This document shows positions 24,096-34,396 of a DNA stretch of 64,000 nucleotides, one piece after another. Under the pieces are notes generated by a model. That model was not told the DNA's origin, did no database searches, and saw only the letters and a list, made by a program, of their open reading frames with translations. Position 1 is the stretch's first letter. Each line of letters starts with the position of its first letter. The position numbers and the translations under genes were made by a program. Source of the DNA: Euphorbia lathyris (Eukaryota; Streptophyta; Magnoliopsida; Malpighiales; Euphorbiaceae); NCBI RefSeq assembly GCF_963576675.1, contig NC_088910.1, positions 108,156,807 through 108,220,806 on the forward strand. The letters are read 5' to 3'.

Positions 24096-24841
24096 TGAAT
24101 GGTACGTATGGTTCTCCCCCTTTCTCTTTCTCTCCTTTGCGCAACCTAGGTATTAGCATCTTTCTCTCGTTTGCGTCGACAACCACCATTCTTTCGATTG
24201 TGGCAGAAGCAACAGAAAAGAGGTAAGTGAATGAGTTTGATTTGTTATTCTTCTGAGCTTCATCAATGGGTTAGTGTTCTATCTTCTGGGTTTCCTTTAT
24301 GATTTCTTTTTCTGTGTTCTTTCTTATGGGTTTCGTTTATTATATGAGTTTTTTGGTGTTCGTGTTCCGACTTCTGGTTCCGTCCGTGTTCGTGTTCGTG
24401 TTCGCTCTTCTGGTTTCGTTTATCATATGGGTTTAGTGAAGCCATTAACTTAGGTTTGCTTAATGTGAAGCACCACATCCACATGTATGTCGCCAGTTTC
24501 TGAAAGCTCGAAACTATGAACTTGGGAAGGAACAGGGTTATATAGCAGCTAATAGAAGTAATTGGCTTACATTTACTTGTGAGTCTGTTTCGTACAATAC
24601 AACATTAAGATTGAGCGTTATTATTGAGCATCTGAATAACTTCCTCAATATATGATTTATGATCTTTGGTTAAGGGTTATCTGTAAGCTTAAGATAAAAA
24701 TTGAAGTTCAAGTTGAGTAATTTCATATAATTACTGCTCATGTTGGTTAAGATTTATTGCTCTAACTTATAGCTATGCCGATTGATGAGATTTTAACTGA
24801 TTTGAATGCTTCTGTTGTAATTATTTTGAATATGTTTGAGA
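24096..24841 (+). other. CACTA interior: possible exon with splice donor, otherwise unidentified
   Basis: A pyrimidine-rich stretch (24108-24150) and a short exon-like segment end at AAAAGAG before the donor-like GTAAGTG at 24223, as in a 5'-leader exon of a captured gene. The following 600 bp are T-rich and intron-like. An exon-like stretch near 24470-24600 was not recognised. Confidence 0.35.
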
Positions 24842-24902
24842 TTGAAGGCAGAACCACTTCATGTATTGAAACTTCCAGTCACCGTGAAAGCTGGTTTTGT
24901 TG
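24842..24902 (+). pseudogene. Captured exon fragment of VPS13 (chorein N-terminal region)
   Basis: Twenty codons plus one base read LKAEPLHVLKLPVTVKAG then FV, ending at a GT splice-donor position (24903). LKLPVTVKAGFVG is the well-conserved chorein N-terminal signature of plant VPS13 lipid-transfer proteins, which bridge membranes at contact sites. Only this exon is recognisable and the expected next exon was not found. The identification rests on a short but distinctive run. Confidence 0.62.
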
Positions 24903-26678
24903 GTGAAGGTGGTTACTTTTATTTACTTAAGGCTCTGTTCCAGCATTGAAATTATTCTGTAAAGTGATATATTGGTGTCGTTTTATTTCCTTGCCTTGAA
25001 AACTTCTCCATTCAATCTCGACAGGTTTTCTCGTGAGTGAGCTGTCAGCAACAGCGAATCTCGGAATCTAAGATTATGAGGAATTCAGGTTCTAGCTTAT
25101 AGATTGTTGATAAATTGCATCTGTAAATTTACTTCTTTAAAATTGATAAACTCCCTCTCATGGTAATTGTTGTGTTCTTTGTGCTTCAGTTTAGGATTCA
25201 TTGGGGCCTTAACATGTTCAAACGTCTAAGAGAAGAGAGGATTGATCCTTTCTGCCAAAACCCGAAGGTCAGTTCATTTTCTTATATTAACCCTAACAGA
25301 GAGGTTACATTGTTGATTTACTTCAGAACCTGAGTGATGACTAATTAATTACAAGAATCAAACTTGAGTTATGAGTTAGGAGTTATAAAAAGATGGGGAT
25401 TTTGGAAGGGATGGAAGTTTATCTTCAAGTAAGGAGTTCTGTAGTTGAATCCAATGGTCAAAGTAATGGTTTGAGCTCTGATAATAGTTCAGAGAACACT
25501 AAGTTTGAGATGAAAAAGTTCTCATTCCTTCCTAAGACAGTTTTTGAGAAACATGAGGAGTTCTTGTATCTGCAACTTGCTTAAGGTATCATCTCAGATG
25601 GTGTTATGAAGGATGACAGAACACCATCAATTATTACACAATAAACTTGCTCACTCGTGAGCTTTAATGTAACGAGTTCATTATTACACAATCAATTATG
25701 TTTTTTATTGCCTATACCTATTTGCTTTGTCAATCGGTAGTTTACTGTCTATTTTCAGTTTTCACACTGTGTCACCACTTTACTTTTATTATCAATTCAA
25801 CAAAAGGATACTTGTTTCCCTGTACCTGTTCAAATTTTGATATTAAGCCTCTGAACTTCAAATATGGTAAGATTCAGTCCATGTACTGTTTATTTTGATC
25901 AAAATTTAGCCCCTTCATCAGCCGTGTGATACATGCTCCCTGAAGTGGAACATTTTTTATATTTTATATTCATAAATTGTCTATTTGATTTGGATCTGGT
26001 ATTTTATTGTTCTAATTTCTTATTTCTTGAGCAGGTTCGGGAAACTTTCCCAAGAGCGACAAGCAGAGTGGTGATGGATGGATGAATCTGCTGAGGACAG
26101 AATGGGTAAATATGGAAACATGATTTTTGCATTAAAAATTGATTAAATCTTGATTATAATTTTAATGGCCAATCTTGTTTCATTATATTTTTTAATGCCA
26201 AACATATGAACTTGTTGTTGTATGTGCTTTTTTCCTTTACTGTATATTTCAAGTGTCATATCTGTGTTTTTCTAAATATTCATGTCTTTTATTCGTTGGT
26301 TTAGTGGGTGGTAATATCATACTTGTATTTGGCTATATGGTTTTATTTTCGGTTTTATATCATATTGACACATATAGATAACTTAACATGATTATGATAA
26401 GATAAGCCGAATTGCCACTTCAAAAATAAGCTAGAGAAATCATGTGTTCATCCATAAATTTAGCTGCTGTCTCAATGTATTTGCTTCTTACAAATTGAAC
26501 TTTCAAACAATATTTTAAATAGTATATTCACAAAGCACAAACACACAGACATGTAACACAATAATTGAAATATTTCACCAACTTCCCCTATAAAAAGACA
26601 AACACTAATAATCAAATAAACCAATAGAACCACCATAAATACACCAATAATGTTCAAACCTGAGGATAGGAATCTAGC
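24903..26678 (+). other. CACTA interior with unidentified exon-like pieces
   Basis: Candidate exons end at plausible GT donors: around 25195-25267 (contains NMFKRLREERIDPFCQNPK) and 26037-26105. A 63-codon open frame lies at 25393-25584 (contains KKFSFLPKTVFEKHEEF). None resembles a family I know. They may be parts of the VPS13 donor or other captured genes. The rest is T-rich, intron-like sequence. Confidence 0.3.
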
Positions 26679-27292
26679 CTAAAAACATCCAAGGAGCTTC
26701 TTTAGAGCAGTTCCAGTTGCTCGGTACTTGGCAGCAATCTGTTCCGCCTTGAGAATATCTTCCCCGCGTTTAGCTTCAATCATTGCTCTTTGCTCTTCTG
26801 CTGCCTTGTGAATTAGTGCCACTTTTGTTTTTCATTTTCTCTGCATACTCTGCCTTTTTCTTCTCCAGTTTTTCCTAAACATACATAATTAATGTCAATT
26901 AGTAGCAGTGTCAACACCAAATATTTGAGGGTGAAACGATAGAAATTCATTAAGAAATACATTTTTTTTAGGAAGATAAAGAATTACTGGAGGCTATTGT
27001 TTTTCATATGTAATTTTATGTTTTCACTCCCTCTTAACCTCAAACTTTATGTTCACACAGTAAGGTTTGAAATTGCAATTTGTTGTTAATGAAAAAACTC
27101 ATTTAGCCTTAACAAGAGGAGGCTCGAAATTACACTATTAAACGCTAAGATTAAAATTCATTGTTTTGTCCGTGAATGTTAAATCCCAAGTTAGGGGAAA
27201 TTTTTAGCTTTTATCCTTTTGAAATATAAGGTTTAACTTGATACCTCAATTTGCTTCAGCTCAGCCTCTATGGCTGCTTTCTTGCTGTTCTC
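26679..27292 (-). pseudogene. Captured remorin gene, last two exons, antisense to the transposon
   Basis: On the minus strand, exon 27292-27245 gives ENSKKAAIEAELKQIE with an AG acceptor before it and a GT donor after it. Intron 27244-26875 follows. Exon 26874-26679 then gives EKLEKKKAEYAEKMK and, after a frameshift, EAKRGEDILKAEQIAAKY and a C-terminal LLGCF before TAG. This is the coiled-coil Remorin_C domain with its terminal membrane-anchoring cysteine. Remorins are land-plant plasma-membrane nanodomain scaffolds. One extra A in an A-run near 26825-26830 breaks the frame. Splice sites are kept, so capture was from DNA rather than mRNA. The N-terminal exons are not recognised. Confidence 0.88.
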
Positions 27293-28211
27293 CTATGACA
27301 CAATGGCAGATAGTTTTCTGTGAGCTCTGTTCAACAGATCATTAGCAAACTAAGTTAATCAAAAGCTTAATTGGTAAAAAAGGAACCATATGACTGAAAA
27401 TGAAACTATAGAATATGATTATAGAGTTAAAAGAAAAGAAATCCAATATTGAGGATCTTACTTTACAAGAGGCATCAGTGTCAAGCTCTATAACAAAATA
27501 TACAAAAGACTGTTTCTGCTAATCTGTGATGAACTGAAACCTCATCTACCTATCTTCTATCTGTCTGTTTCTTAGCAAAAAGAAAGCTTGGAATCCGGTA
27601 GTGTCTTCCCAGGTTTAGGTCATCCAAGTTCTATCCTTGTGGCCTTATCTTCTCACAATTCAAGAACACTACTTCTGAACAAAATAGGAAACTAGCTTGG
27701 TTTGTATGTCAAAAGGCAGGCAATACAGCAACTAGGCAGTTCAAAATCAAGCAGAAAGCTGGAGATAACAGTTGTAGTTGCATTGAAGATTGTAGAAGCT
27801 GGAAAAGTTTTCCCTCCCCTTCTAAGAATTCCATATCAAACCTTAATTTATGTGCTGTCTTAGTTTAGCAAAATGACAACTGATGAGCTTTTCAACAATA
27901 GGAGTTATCCATTTACAATTCGACAATGCATCTGTGTGAGCTACTATATATATCAATTCAATCACATTCTTCAATGAATAACTCGTCTTCTGTCTATAAT
28001 TAATTTCGAGAAGGAGATCTATATTCTCCTTGTTCTGTTTCCTGCTACGTTGAGGGGATATGGCTAAGTTCCATGATTTGCAAACAGCTCGAGTATAAAG
28101 GTAAACGATCTTAATCAGTATGTTTTCTTACAATTTCTTGAAGGATACAAATAAAATGAACTAAAAAGTGATAAGTTATGGAATAATTTGATAGTATTAA
28201 GCAATGGTAAA
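27293..28211. other. CACTA interior, nothing identified
   Basis: This is A+T-rich sequence between the remorin and syntaxin fragments. No conserved coding run was recognised on either strand. It is probably intron or flank of one of the captured genes. Confidence 0.4.
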
Positions 28212-29323
28212 ATGAGTGATGATATTGAAATGGGGATGGAGACTCCAAGGAGCAGCACCGATGTGGGAATGGAAGCTTTCAATAAGTAGGTATAATTTTG
28301 TATTTCATGTGATTGATGTCCGAGCTAGCTAGGAAAATAAGGGTTGAGAGCCTAATTTATGGTGGTTTTCTGTGATTTCCTTCTTACACTTGTACTTCCC
28401 TTAGATACAAGAGGTGGAGAAATAGGTCGATAAGGTCTTAAGAACCTCAAGGTATGTTCACGTCTTCCAATTAGCATAGATTTTGCTATATTAAAAGATG
28501 GCTTGTTTAGAGAAACACAGTGATTCTAACTGTTAGATCATGATGCTTCATCACTTCAAATATAATTAATTTGGACAGGATGCTAATGAGGAATCCAAGT
28601 CTGTGATAAAGCACATGTCATGAAAGGTAAAATTATGGTCTATATCTCAAGTTATACATGTTCCACTTATATCTTTCCTTTCTATAAAAATAAATATAGC
28701 TATAAAGAAACGAACGGAGAAGGATATTGATGAAGTGGGCAAGCATAAGTTTTGAAACTAAAAATTATGCTATTTTGGATAAAAATGTAGCCATAACTGG
28801 AAACAGCGAGCAAATATTTCAAAAGGCAATTCAAGAGGATGGGTAGAGTTCAGGTATGAATGGAATTCTAATCTCTTATCTGTACCAATTCAACATTGAA
28901 TTTTTCGATTAAGGCATTGGTTGTTGCAGGTGCTAAATACTGTGGAATAAATCCAAAAGAGGCATGATGTTGTAAAGGAAATAGAGAAGAAGCTCATTGA
29001 CCTTCATCAGGCAAATGGAATTAAACATGAATTAGAAAACAAAAATTGTGTTGATGTGTGATATACTTAAACAGATATACCTTGATATGGCTGTTCTTGT
29101 TGAGGTCCAATGAGAGATTTTAGATAACATTGAAAGTCAGGTTTGTTTGTGCGTTTTCTGTTTGTAAATGAAACATTGAATTTCAGATGGATGATTCTTA
29201 AAAATGATGAGTACAGGTGACAAATGCAGTAGATCATGTTCAGAATGGTAGAGATGCTCTTCAAACTGCAAAGAATTTACAGAGGAAGTCAAGGAAATGC
29301 ATGATGATTGCTATTATTCTGCA
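28212..29323 (+). pseudogene. Captured plasma-membrane syntaxin gene (SYP13-type), nearly full length, decayed
   Basis: Eight exon-like blocks in order match plant Qa-SNARE syntaxins of the SYP131/132 group: 28212-28289 (ATG, then DIEMGMETPRSS), 28405-28451, 28579-28626 (NEESKSV), 28700-28751 (EKDIDEVGK), about 28788-28853 (GNSEQIFQKAIQE), 28930-29010 (RHDVVKEIEKKLIDLHQ), 29075-29140 (IYLDMAVLVE, LDNIESQ) and 29217-about 29320 (VTNAVDHVQ, then the start of the membrane anchor SRKCMMIAII). Most blocks keep AG/GT borders. In-frame stops occur at 28287 and in several later blocks, and there is a frameshift near 28843. Syntaxins drive vesicle fusion at the plasma membrane. This copy cannot encode one. 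Confidence 0.86.
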
Positions 29324-29327
29324 AACA

Positions 29328-29475
29328 ATTTACAGATGGAGATTATCATTCTCCATGTTTAAAGCCAGAGATAATAGTTAAAAGGTGTAAAGAAAATGGT
29401 TACTCAGTAGTTACAGTTAGCTGCAAAGATAGAGCCAAATTGTTATTCGACATAGTATGTACTCTTACTGACATG
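29328..29475 (+). pseudogene. Captured ACT-domain-repeat (ACR) protein fragment
   Basis: The segment directly follows the syntaxin piece and appears fused to its last exon. It encodes GYSVVTVSCKDRAKLLFDIV followed by CTLTDM, the conserved core of an ACT domain in plant ACR proteins (GlnD-like, amino-acid-binding regulators). The reading runs on into non-homologous sequence after TDM, so only one partial exon is present. The preceding PEIIVKRCKEN fits the strand before the domain. Confidence 0.68.
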
Positions 29476-29815
29476 ATAATACTTTGTTTATCATTGAATC
29501 TGTCTTTTTTCTTATTTAATAAGTAAAAAGTTGTTTAATTAGCAAAATGTCTGCTTTAGCAATTTGTTGCTTATAGTTTGATGTATTATATTGCAAGTTT
29601 TATATTGTTTTTTTAGTTTGATGCATTACGTCAGATTTTATTGTTATAATATTTGTGTATATTTTTGTTGATTTTGCATTTAATTTCAGTAATATATCAG
29701 GATCAGTTTCGATTACAGTAAACGATTGAGGATAACAAATTTTGTTTACCGTTAATTACAGTAATACAAAAAAATAGAGCAGGTTTAATTTGAACCTGCT
29801 GATGTAAAATTGTTA
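29476..29815. other. CACTA interior, T-rich, nothing identified
   Basis: This low-complexity A+T-rich DNA lies between the last captured fragment and the right subterminal array. No conserved reading frame. Confidence 0.5.
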
Positions 29816-30178
29816 AAAACAATAACATTAGCCATGGTTGCAGAACAACCGACTCTAATGATTAGAGTAATGGAGTTGGTTGTTACAACAACCGACTTCA
29901 ATGCTCTTATCATTAGCCACGATTTTTCTACAACCGACTCTAATGATTAGAGTATTAGAGTCGGTTGTTACGAAAGACCATGGCTAAAGACCCTTTTAGC
30001 CACGGTTTTTCGCAACAACTGTGGCCGAAACATTAGGCATTAGAGTCGGTTATACTTAAAAACCGACTCTAATGCCCCTTTGGCCACGGTCGAACAACCG
30101 TGGCTGAAGATGTCAAGCATTTGCCACGCCTCCTTTGGCCACGGTCGTACAACCATGGCTAATGATGATAAACGACCA
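29816..30178. repeat. CACTA right subterminal repeat array
   Basis: About seven near-palindromic units occur, alternating two types: GAGTCGGTT...AACCGACTC and GCCACGG...CCGTGGC. The first type matches the left array. The second type is rarer on the left (23718-23765). Confidence 0.85.
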
Positions 30179-30205
30179 TGGCCATAGGCCATTTCTGTAC
30201 TAGTG
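30179..30205 (-). repeat. CACTA right terminal inverted repeat
   Basis: It ends GGCCATTTCTGTACTAGTG, the exact inverse of the left terminus, followed by the AGA duplication. Confidence 0.93.
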
Positions 30206-32552
30206 AGACCTTAAGTTAGCTCACATCCGAAGTGATAATGGTGGAGAATTCAAGAACCAACAGTTTGTTGAATTCTGTGAAACCAACGGCATTGACCATA
30301 ATTTCTCTGCTCCTAGAACGCCTCAACAAAATGGGGTTGTTGAAAGGAAAAACAGAACTTTGGTTGAAATAGCCAGGACAATGCTGAGTGAGCATAGGCT
30401 TCCAAAGTACTTTTGGGGAGAAGCTGTCAACACAGCGTGCTACATTCTTAATAGGGCTCTAGTTAGACCTATACTAAAGAAAACCCCCTATGAACTTTGG
30501 AAAGGACGGAAGCCCAACATTGGATACTTTCATGCCTTTGGCTGTAAATGCTTTATCTTGAATACTAAAGACAGCCTAGCTAAGTTTGACTCAAAAGCTG
30601 ATGAGGCTATTTTTTTAGGCTACTCAACAAACAGCAAAGCATACAGAGTTTTCAATAAACGAACTCAAGTCTTAGAAGAGTTAGTACATGTTGAGTTCGA
30701 TGAAACTAACCCTGCAGGAAGATACCAGCCGCTGACCGAGGATGATCCACACTCAGCACCCGCTGACCAAGAAAATGCCGTTGAGTCATTCCCTCAAGGG
30801 CTGACCAAAGGTAAAGCTGAAACTCAAATTACTTTCACTGACCAATCTACACCTGCAGAGATTGTTGAAACACAACCAGCGTAAGACATCAATCTACCAA
30901 AGGATATTAGGATACCAAGAGGTCACTCAGAGAGTGCCATTTTTGATGCTGCTGAGAATACCCTGATGACCAGAAATCAACTCAGGAGATACCTCAGCAA
31001 CGTAGCATTCGTCTCAATCCAGGAACCAAAGAATTTTGCTGAAGCTGAGTATGACGAATACTGGATGAATGCAATGCAAAAAGAACTTGATCAGTTCAGG
31101 CGAAATGAAGTATGGGATCTAGTGCCAAAACCAAAAAGCCAGAAGACCATAGGAACAAGATGGGTCTTCCGCAACAAGCTGGATGAACAAGGGAACGTGG
31201 TCAGAAACAAAGCAAGACTTGTAGCTCAGGGCTACAGTCAGCAAGAAGGTATTGACTACGGTGAGACCTTTGCCCCAGTGGCAAGGCTAGAGGCTATTAG
31301 AATTTTATGTGCATATGCAAGCTATATGAACTTTAAACTATTTCAAATGGATGTTAAGAGTGCATTCCTTAATGGAGTTATAAACGAGGAAGTTTATGTT
31401 AATCAGCCTCCAGGGTTTGAGGATCCTAAATTTCCAAATCACGTTTATAAGCTCAAAAAGGCTCTGTATGGCCTCAAGCAAGCACCACGTGCTTGGTATG
31501 AGAGGCTGACCAGTTTCCTGCTGACTAGAAATTATGTCAGAGGTAAAGCTGATACAACCTTATTCATTAAGAGGAAGGGTAAAGATACCCTGCTGGCTCA
31601 AATATATGTTGATGACATTATTTTTGGTGCCACTAACGAGTCAATGTGCAAGGAATTTAGTAAGCAGATGCAGACTGAGTTTGAAATGTCAATGATGGGA
31701 GAACTCAACTTCTTCCTTGGACTTCAAATAAAACAAGGGAAAAATGACATCTTCATCAGTCAAACTAAGTATGCTAAGGAGATATTGAAGAAGTATGAAC
31801 TTGAGAATTGTAAGTCAATATCTACCCCAATGGGCACTGACACTGTCCTCTACGCTGATGAGAATGGTAAGTCAGTAGACAGCAGATTGTACCGAAGTAT
31901 GATTGGTTCTCTACTTTACTTAACTGCTAGTAGGCCGGACATTCAGTTCTCAGTATGTTATTGTGCTAGATATCAATCTAACCCTAAGGAATCTCGTTAC
32001 ATAGCGGTAAAAAGAATCCTTAGATATTTGCAAGGCTCAGTGAATGCAGGTTTATGGTATCCCAACACTCATGACTTCACACTCATTGGATACACTGACG
32101 CTGACTACGGACGAGACAAGCTTGAATGAAAAAGCACCTCAGGAGGACGCCACTTCCTTGGGAGCTGTCTTGTGTCCTGGTTCAGCAAGAAGCAGGCGTC
32201 AGTAGCCCTGTCAACCACTGAAGCTGAGTACGTTGCTGCTGGAAGCTATGTTGCTCAAGTCCTATGGATTAAGCAACAACTTGAAGATTTTGGCGTTCGG
32301 ACTAAAACAATTGAAGTCAAATGTGACAACAAAAGTGCCATTGACCTATCAAAGAACCCAATCCAACACAGCAGGATGAAGCATGTCAGCATAAGACATC
32401 ACTTTATTAGAGATCACGTACTCAAGGGAGAGATCAAGCTGACCTATGTCCCAACGGATGAGCAGCGTGCCGATATCTTCACAAAGCCGCTGGCTCGTGA
32501 GCAATTTAACATACTTAGAGAAGCCATTGGTATGTTTAATCCTCTTCGGTAA
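30206..32552 (+). pseudogene. Sirevirus A pol: integrase C-terminal part, RT, RNase H
   Basis: After the CACTA boundary the frame continues with the second catalytic Asp (30234-30236, RSDNGGEF) and the Glu 36 codons later (30342-30344), the DD35E spacing. The GKR-like domain, RT (VYGLKQA-like [10 protein letters not shown], active site YVDD near 31605) and RNase H (YTDADY, STTEAEY) follow, ending at TAA 32550-32552. TAA at 30882-30884 (between integrase and RT) and TGA at 32127-32129 (where copy B has Arg) are in frame. The integrase N-terminus and first Asp are not in the window. Sirevirus affinity is inferred from pol wording and the env-like gene downstream. Confidence 0.9.
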
Positions 32553-33003
32553 ATTTCAAGTATAGTATGCATGCTGAGTGAATTACCATGCTGAATGATT
32601 TATGCTATTACATGCTGTGTGTTTATCTTAAGCTGAGCAACTAAGCATAAGAATTATTCCTTTGCATAACAATGACTACTCAGAATTTTAAACGCCTGAA
32701 ATTCTTAACACTGAGTAAAGAGTCGTTGTAAACTTTAATGCAAAGCACGCGAATTAAATAGCCACCTAGGATGATGTATAGGCTATAATTAGAAAATACA
32801 CGCGCCGTATGTGTCATAAATGCTAGAATCTTTGTCGATTGAGAATCTCGAGGCAAAACGAACTACTCAACGCCTTGGATTAACTCAACATCTCTATAAA
32901 TAGTGGATGAATTCCCACTTTTATTTCTTTACGCTTAGAAATCTTTGGCATTTATACTCTCTCTCTCAAAAATTCACAAAATTCCTAAAACTTCTCTGAG
33001 AAT
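32553..33003 (+). other. Untranslated spacer between Sirevirus A pol and env-like gene
   Basis: The 451 bp have no reading frame of note. The right half is conserved with the equivalent spacer of copy B (61975-62240) and holds the candidate promoter annotated next. The left half is rich in CTGAGT and GCTGAG words. Confidence 0.7.
32752..32960 (+). promoter_or_regulatory. Candidate internal promoter of the env-like gene, copy A
   Basis: The block contains attaaatagccacctaggat (32754-32773), a stretch around tgtgtcataaatgc, and CTATAAATAGTGGATGAATT (TATA box at 32894-32903). The CT-rich tract tactctctctctc lies at 32955-32967. The env-like ATG follows at 33004, about 107 bp after the TATA box. 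All these parts recur in the same order in copy B. TATA plus a downstream pyrimidine patch is normal plant core-promoter architecture. Transcription start is inferred, not seen. Confidence 0.6.
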
Positions 33004-34396
33004 ATGACAAGAGTTTCTCTAAACATCTCCGGTGCCGGTATTTCCCATAACCGCTCCGATGACAATCCCACTTCTCCTACTCAGCACAATCTCGCTGGAG
33101 CTACTACGCCAAGCAAGAAAGCTCATGCTGCCCAAGCCACCTCTTCCAAAGGGAAACAGCAGTAAAAGGACAAGGGTAAGAAAGTAGTACAACGCACCTA
33201 CACTCAAGTCTTCGAGAGTGTGAGGGGATGGAAGATTGACCACTCGCGATGGTTCTCACAAGGATTTGTGGATGCCGAGCAGCCTTTCTGTGAGTGGATC
33301 AAGAACAATGGCTGGACCGAGCTGTTCTCAATTCGGGATCCCACTTACCCTGAGTTGGTACGAGAATTCTACGCCAACCTGAGAGTCGCCAATGACAACA
33401 GGAACTACCTAGCAACTAATGTTCGAGGAAAGAACATCTCCATCAACCCAGCATATCTAGCCTCACTGTTTAAGCTGAAAAACGAAGGAGCTATACTTCG
33501 TAAATCTGGTGACCATACCAAAACCGACTACGTTCAGACCTTCTGCAAACCTGAGGGTCATGTAGGTGAAATTTCAAGCACTTCCATGGGTCAACATCAA
33601 AAGATGGCCCATTACATACTGACAAATTTCCTCTACCCTAAAATCAACTGCACCAACTCAGCAACCAACTTCGAGCAGTGTTTTATATGGCACATGCTGG
33701 CCTACACACCGATAAATATGCCTGTCTTCATAATCGGTGGGTTTCTACGAAGTATAGGAACCCTTAGGTTAGCTCCTTCATCACTCGAATCCTCCAGGAT
33801 CACAAGGTGGACACGGTTGGGGAAATACAAGTTCAGGGAACCGAAATTACAGCTGCTGCCCTATTTGGTTTGGCACATGACCTACCAATCGTACTGAAGG
33901 AAGGAAGAGGAGAAGCTGTCCAGAACGCTGAGGGGACTACCGCTGAAGGGGTAGTAACTAGAAAAGGTAGAACACAAAGAAAGAGGAAAGCTGTGCAAAG
34001 CACCTCTAAAGCTGCTGCTTCTGCCCCGAAGAAGCTTAAATTTTTCTGCGGAGGAACCAAGCCTCAGATTCAACCAAGTCAGGGTGGATCTAGGTCAGCT
34101 GAGAAAAGACCTAGGCAAGTTGAGCCTGAGATAGAAGAAAGAGAGGTTGCTGACCAACCATTAAGAAAGAGGAAGAAGCTCAACTTTGAATTAAGACCTA
34201 TTGAGGCCATGCCAACAGATATCGTCGTTCCTCCTAACTCACACTATGCACAGAGTCAAGGGATTGACGCTGAGCAACAGGATGAGGAAGAACAAGACCA
34301 AGACCAATTGGGTGGTCAGTTTGTTGAGGAAGAGTTGGATGACCAGTCAGAAGAAGAAGAACTGGATGATGAGTCTGAAGAAGAAGAAAGTGGTCA
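33004..34396 (+). pseudogene. Sirevirus A env-like (additional) ORF, first part
   Basis: This is an extra gene downstream of pol, as in SIRE/Maximus-type elements; its function is unknown. It starts at ATG 33004. A TAA occurs at 33163-33165. A conserved globular region follows (about 33220-33870; WFSQGFVDAEQPFCEWI, MAHYILTNFLYP, FEQCFIWHMLAYTP) that matches copy B. A one-base loss near 33770 shifts the frame. An acidic, lysine- and glutamate-rich tail (33880-34396) continues in the new frame. No signal peptide or clear membrane segment is visible, so a true envelope protein is not supported. A solo LTR interrupts it at 34397. Confidence 0.82.

Larger units (their letters stand above)
23701..30205 (+). 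mobile_element. CACTA (En/Spm-type) DNA transposon carrying host-gene fragments
   Basis: The termini are CACTAGTACAGAAATGGCC on the left and its reverse complement on the right, flanked by the 3-bp duplication AGA (23698-23700 and 30206-30208). Arrays of short palindromic subterminal repeats lie inside both ends. Removing 23701-30205 plus one AGA leaves a continuous integrase frame, which confirms the boundaries. No TNPD- or TNPA-like transposase domain was recognised, so it looks non-autonomous. The 5.7-kb interior contains exon-intron fragments of at least four host genes, annotated separately, which makes it a Pack-CACTA. Confidence 0.95.
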
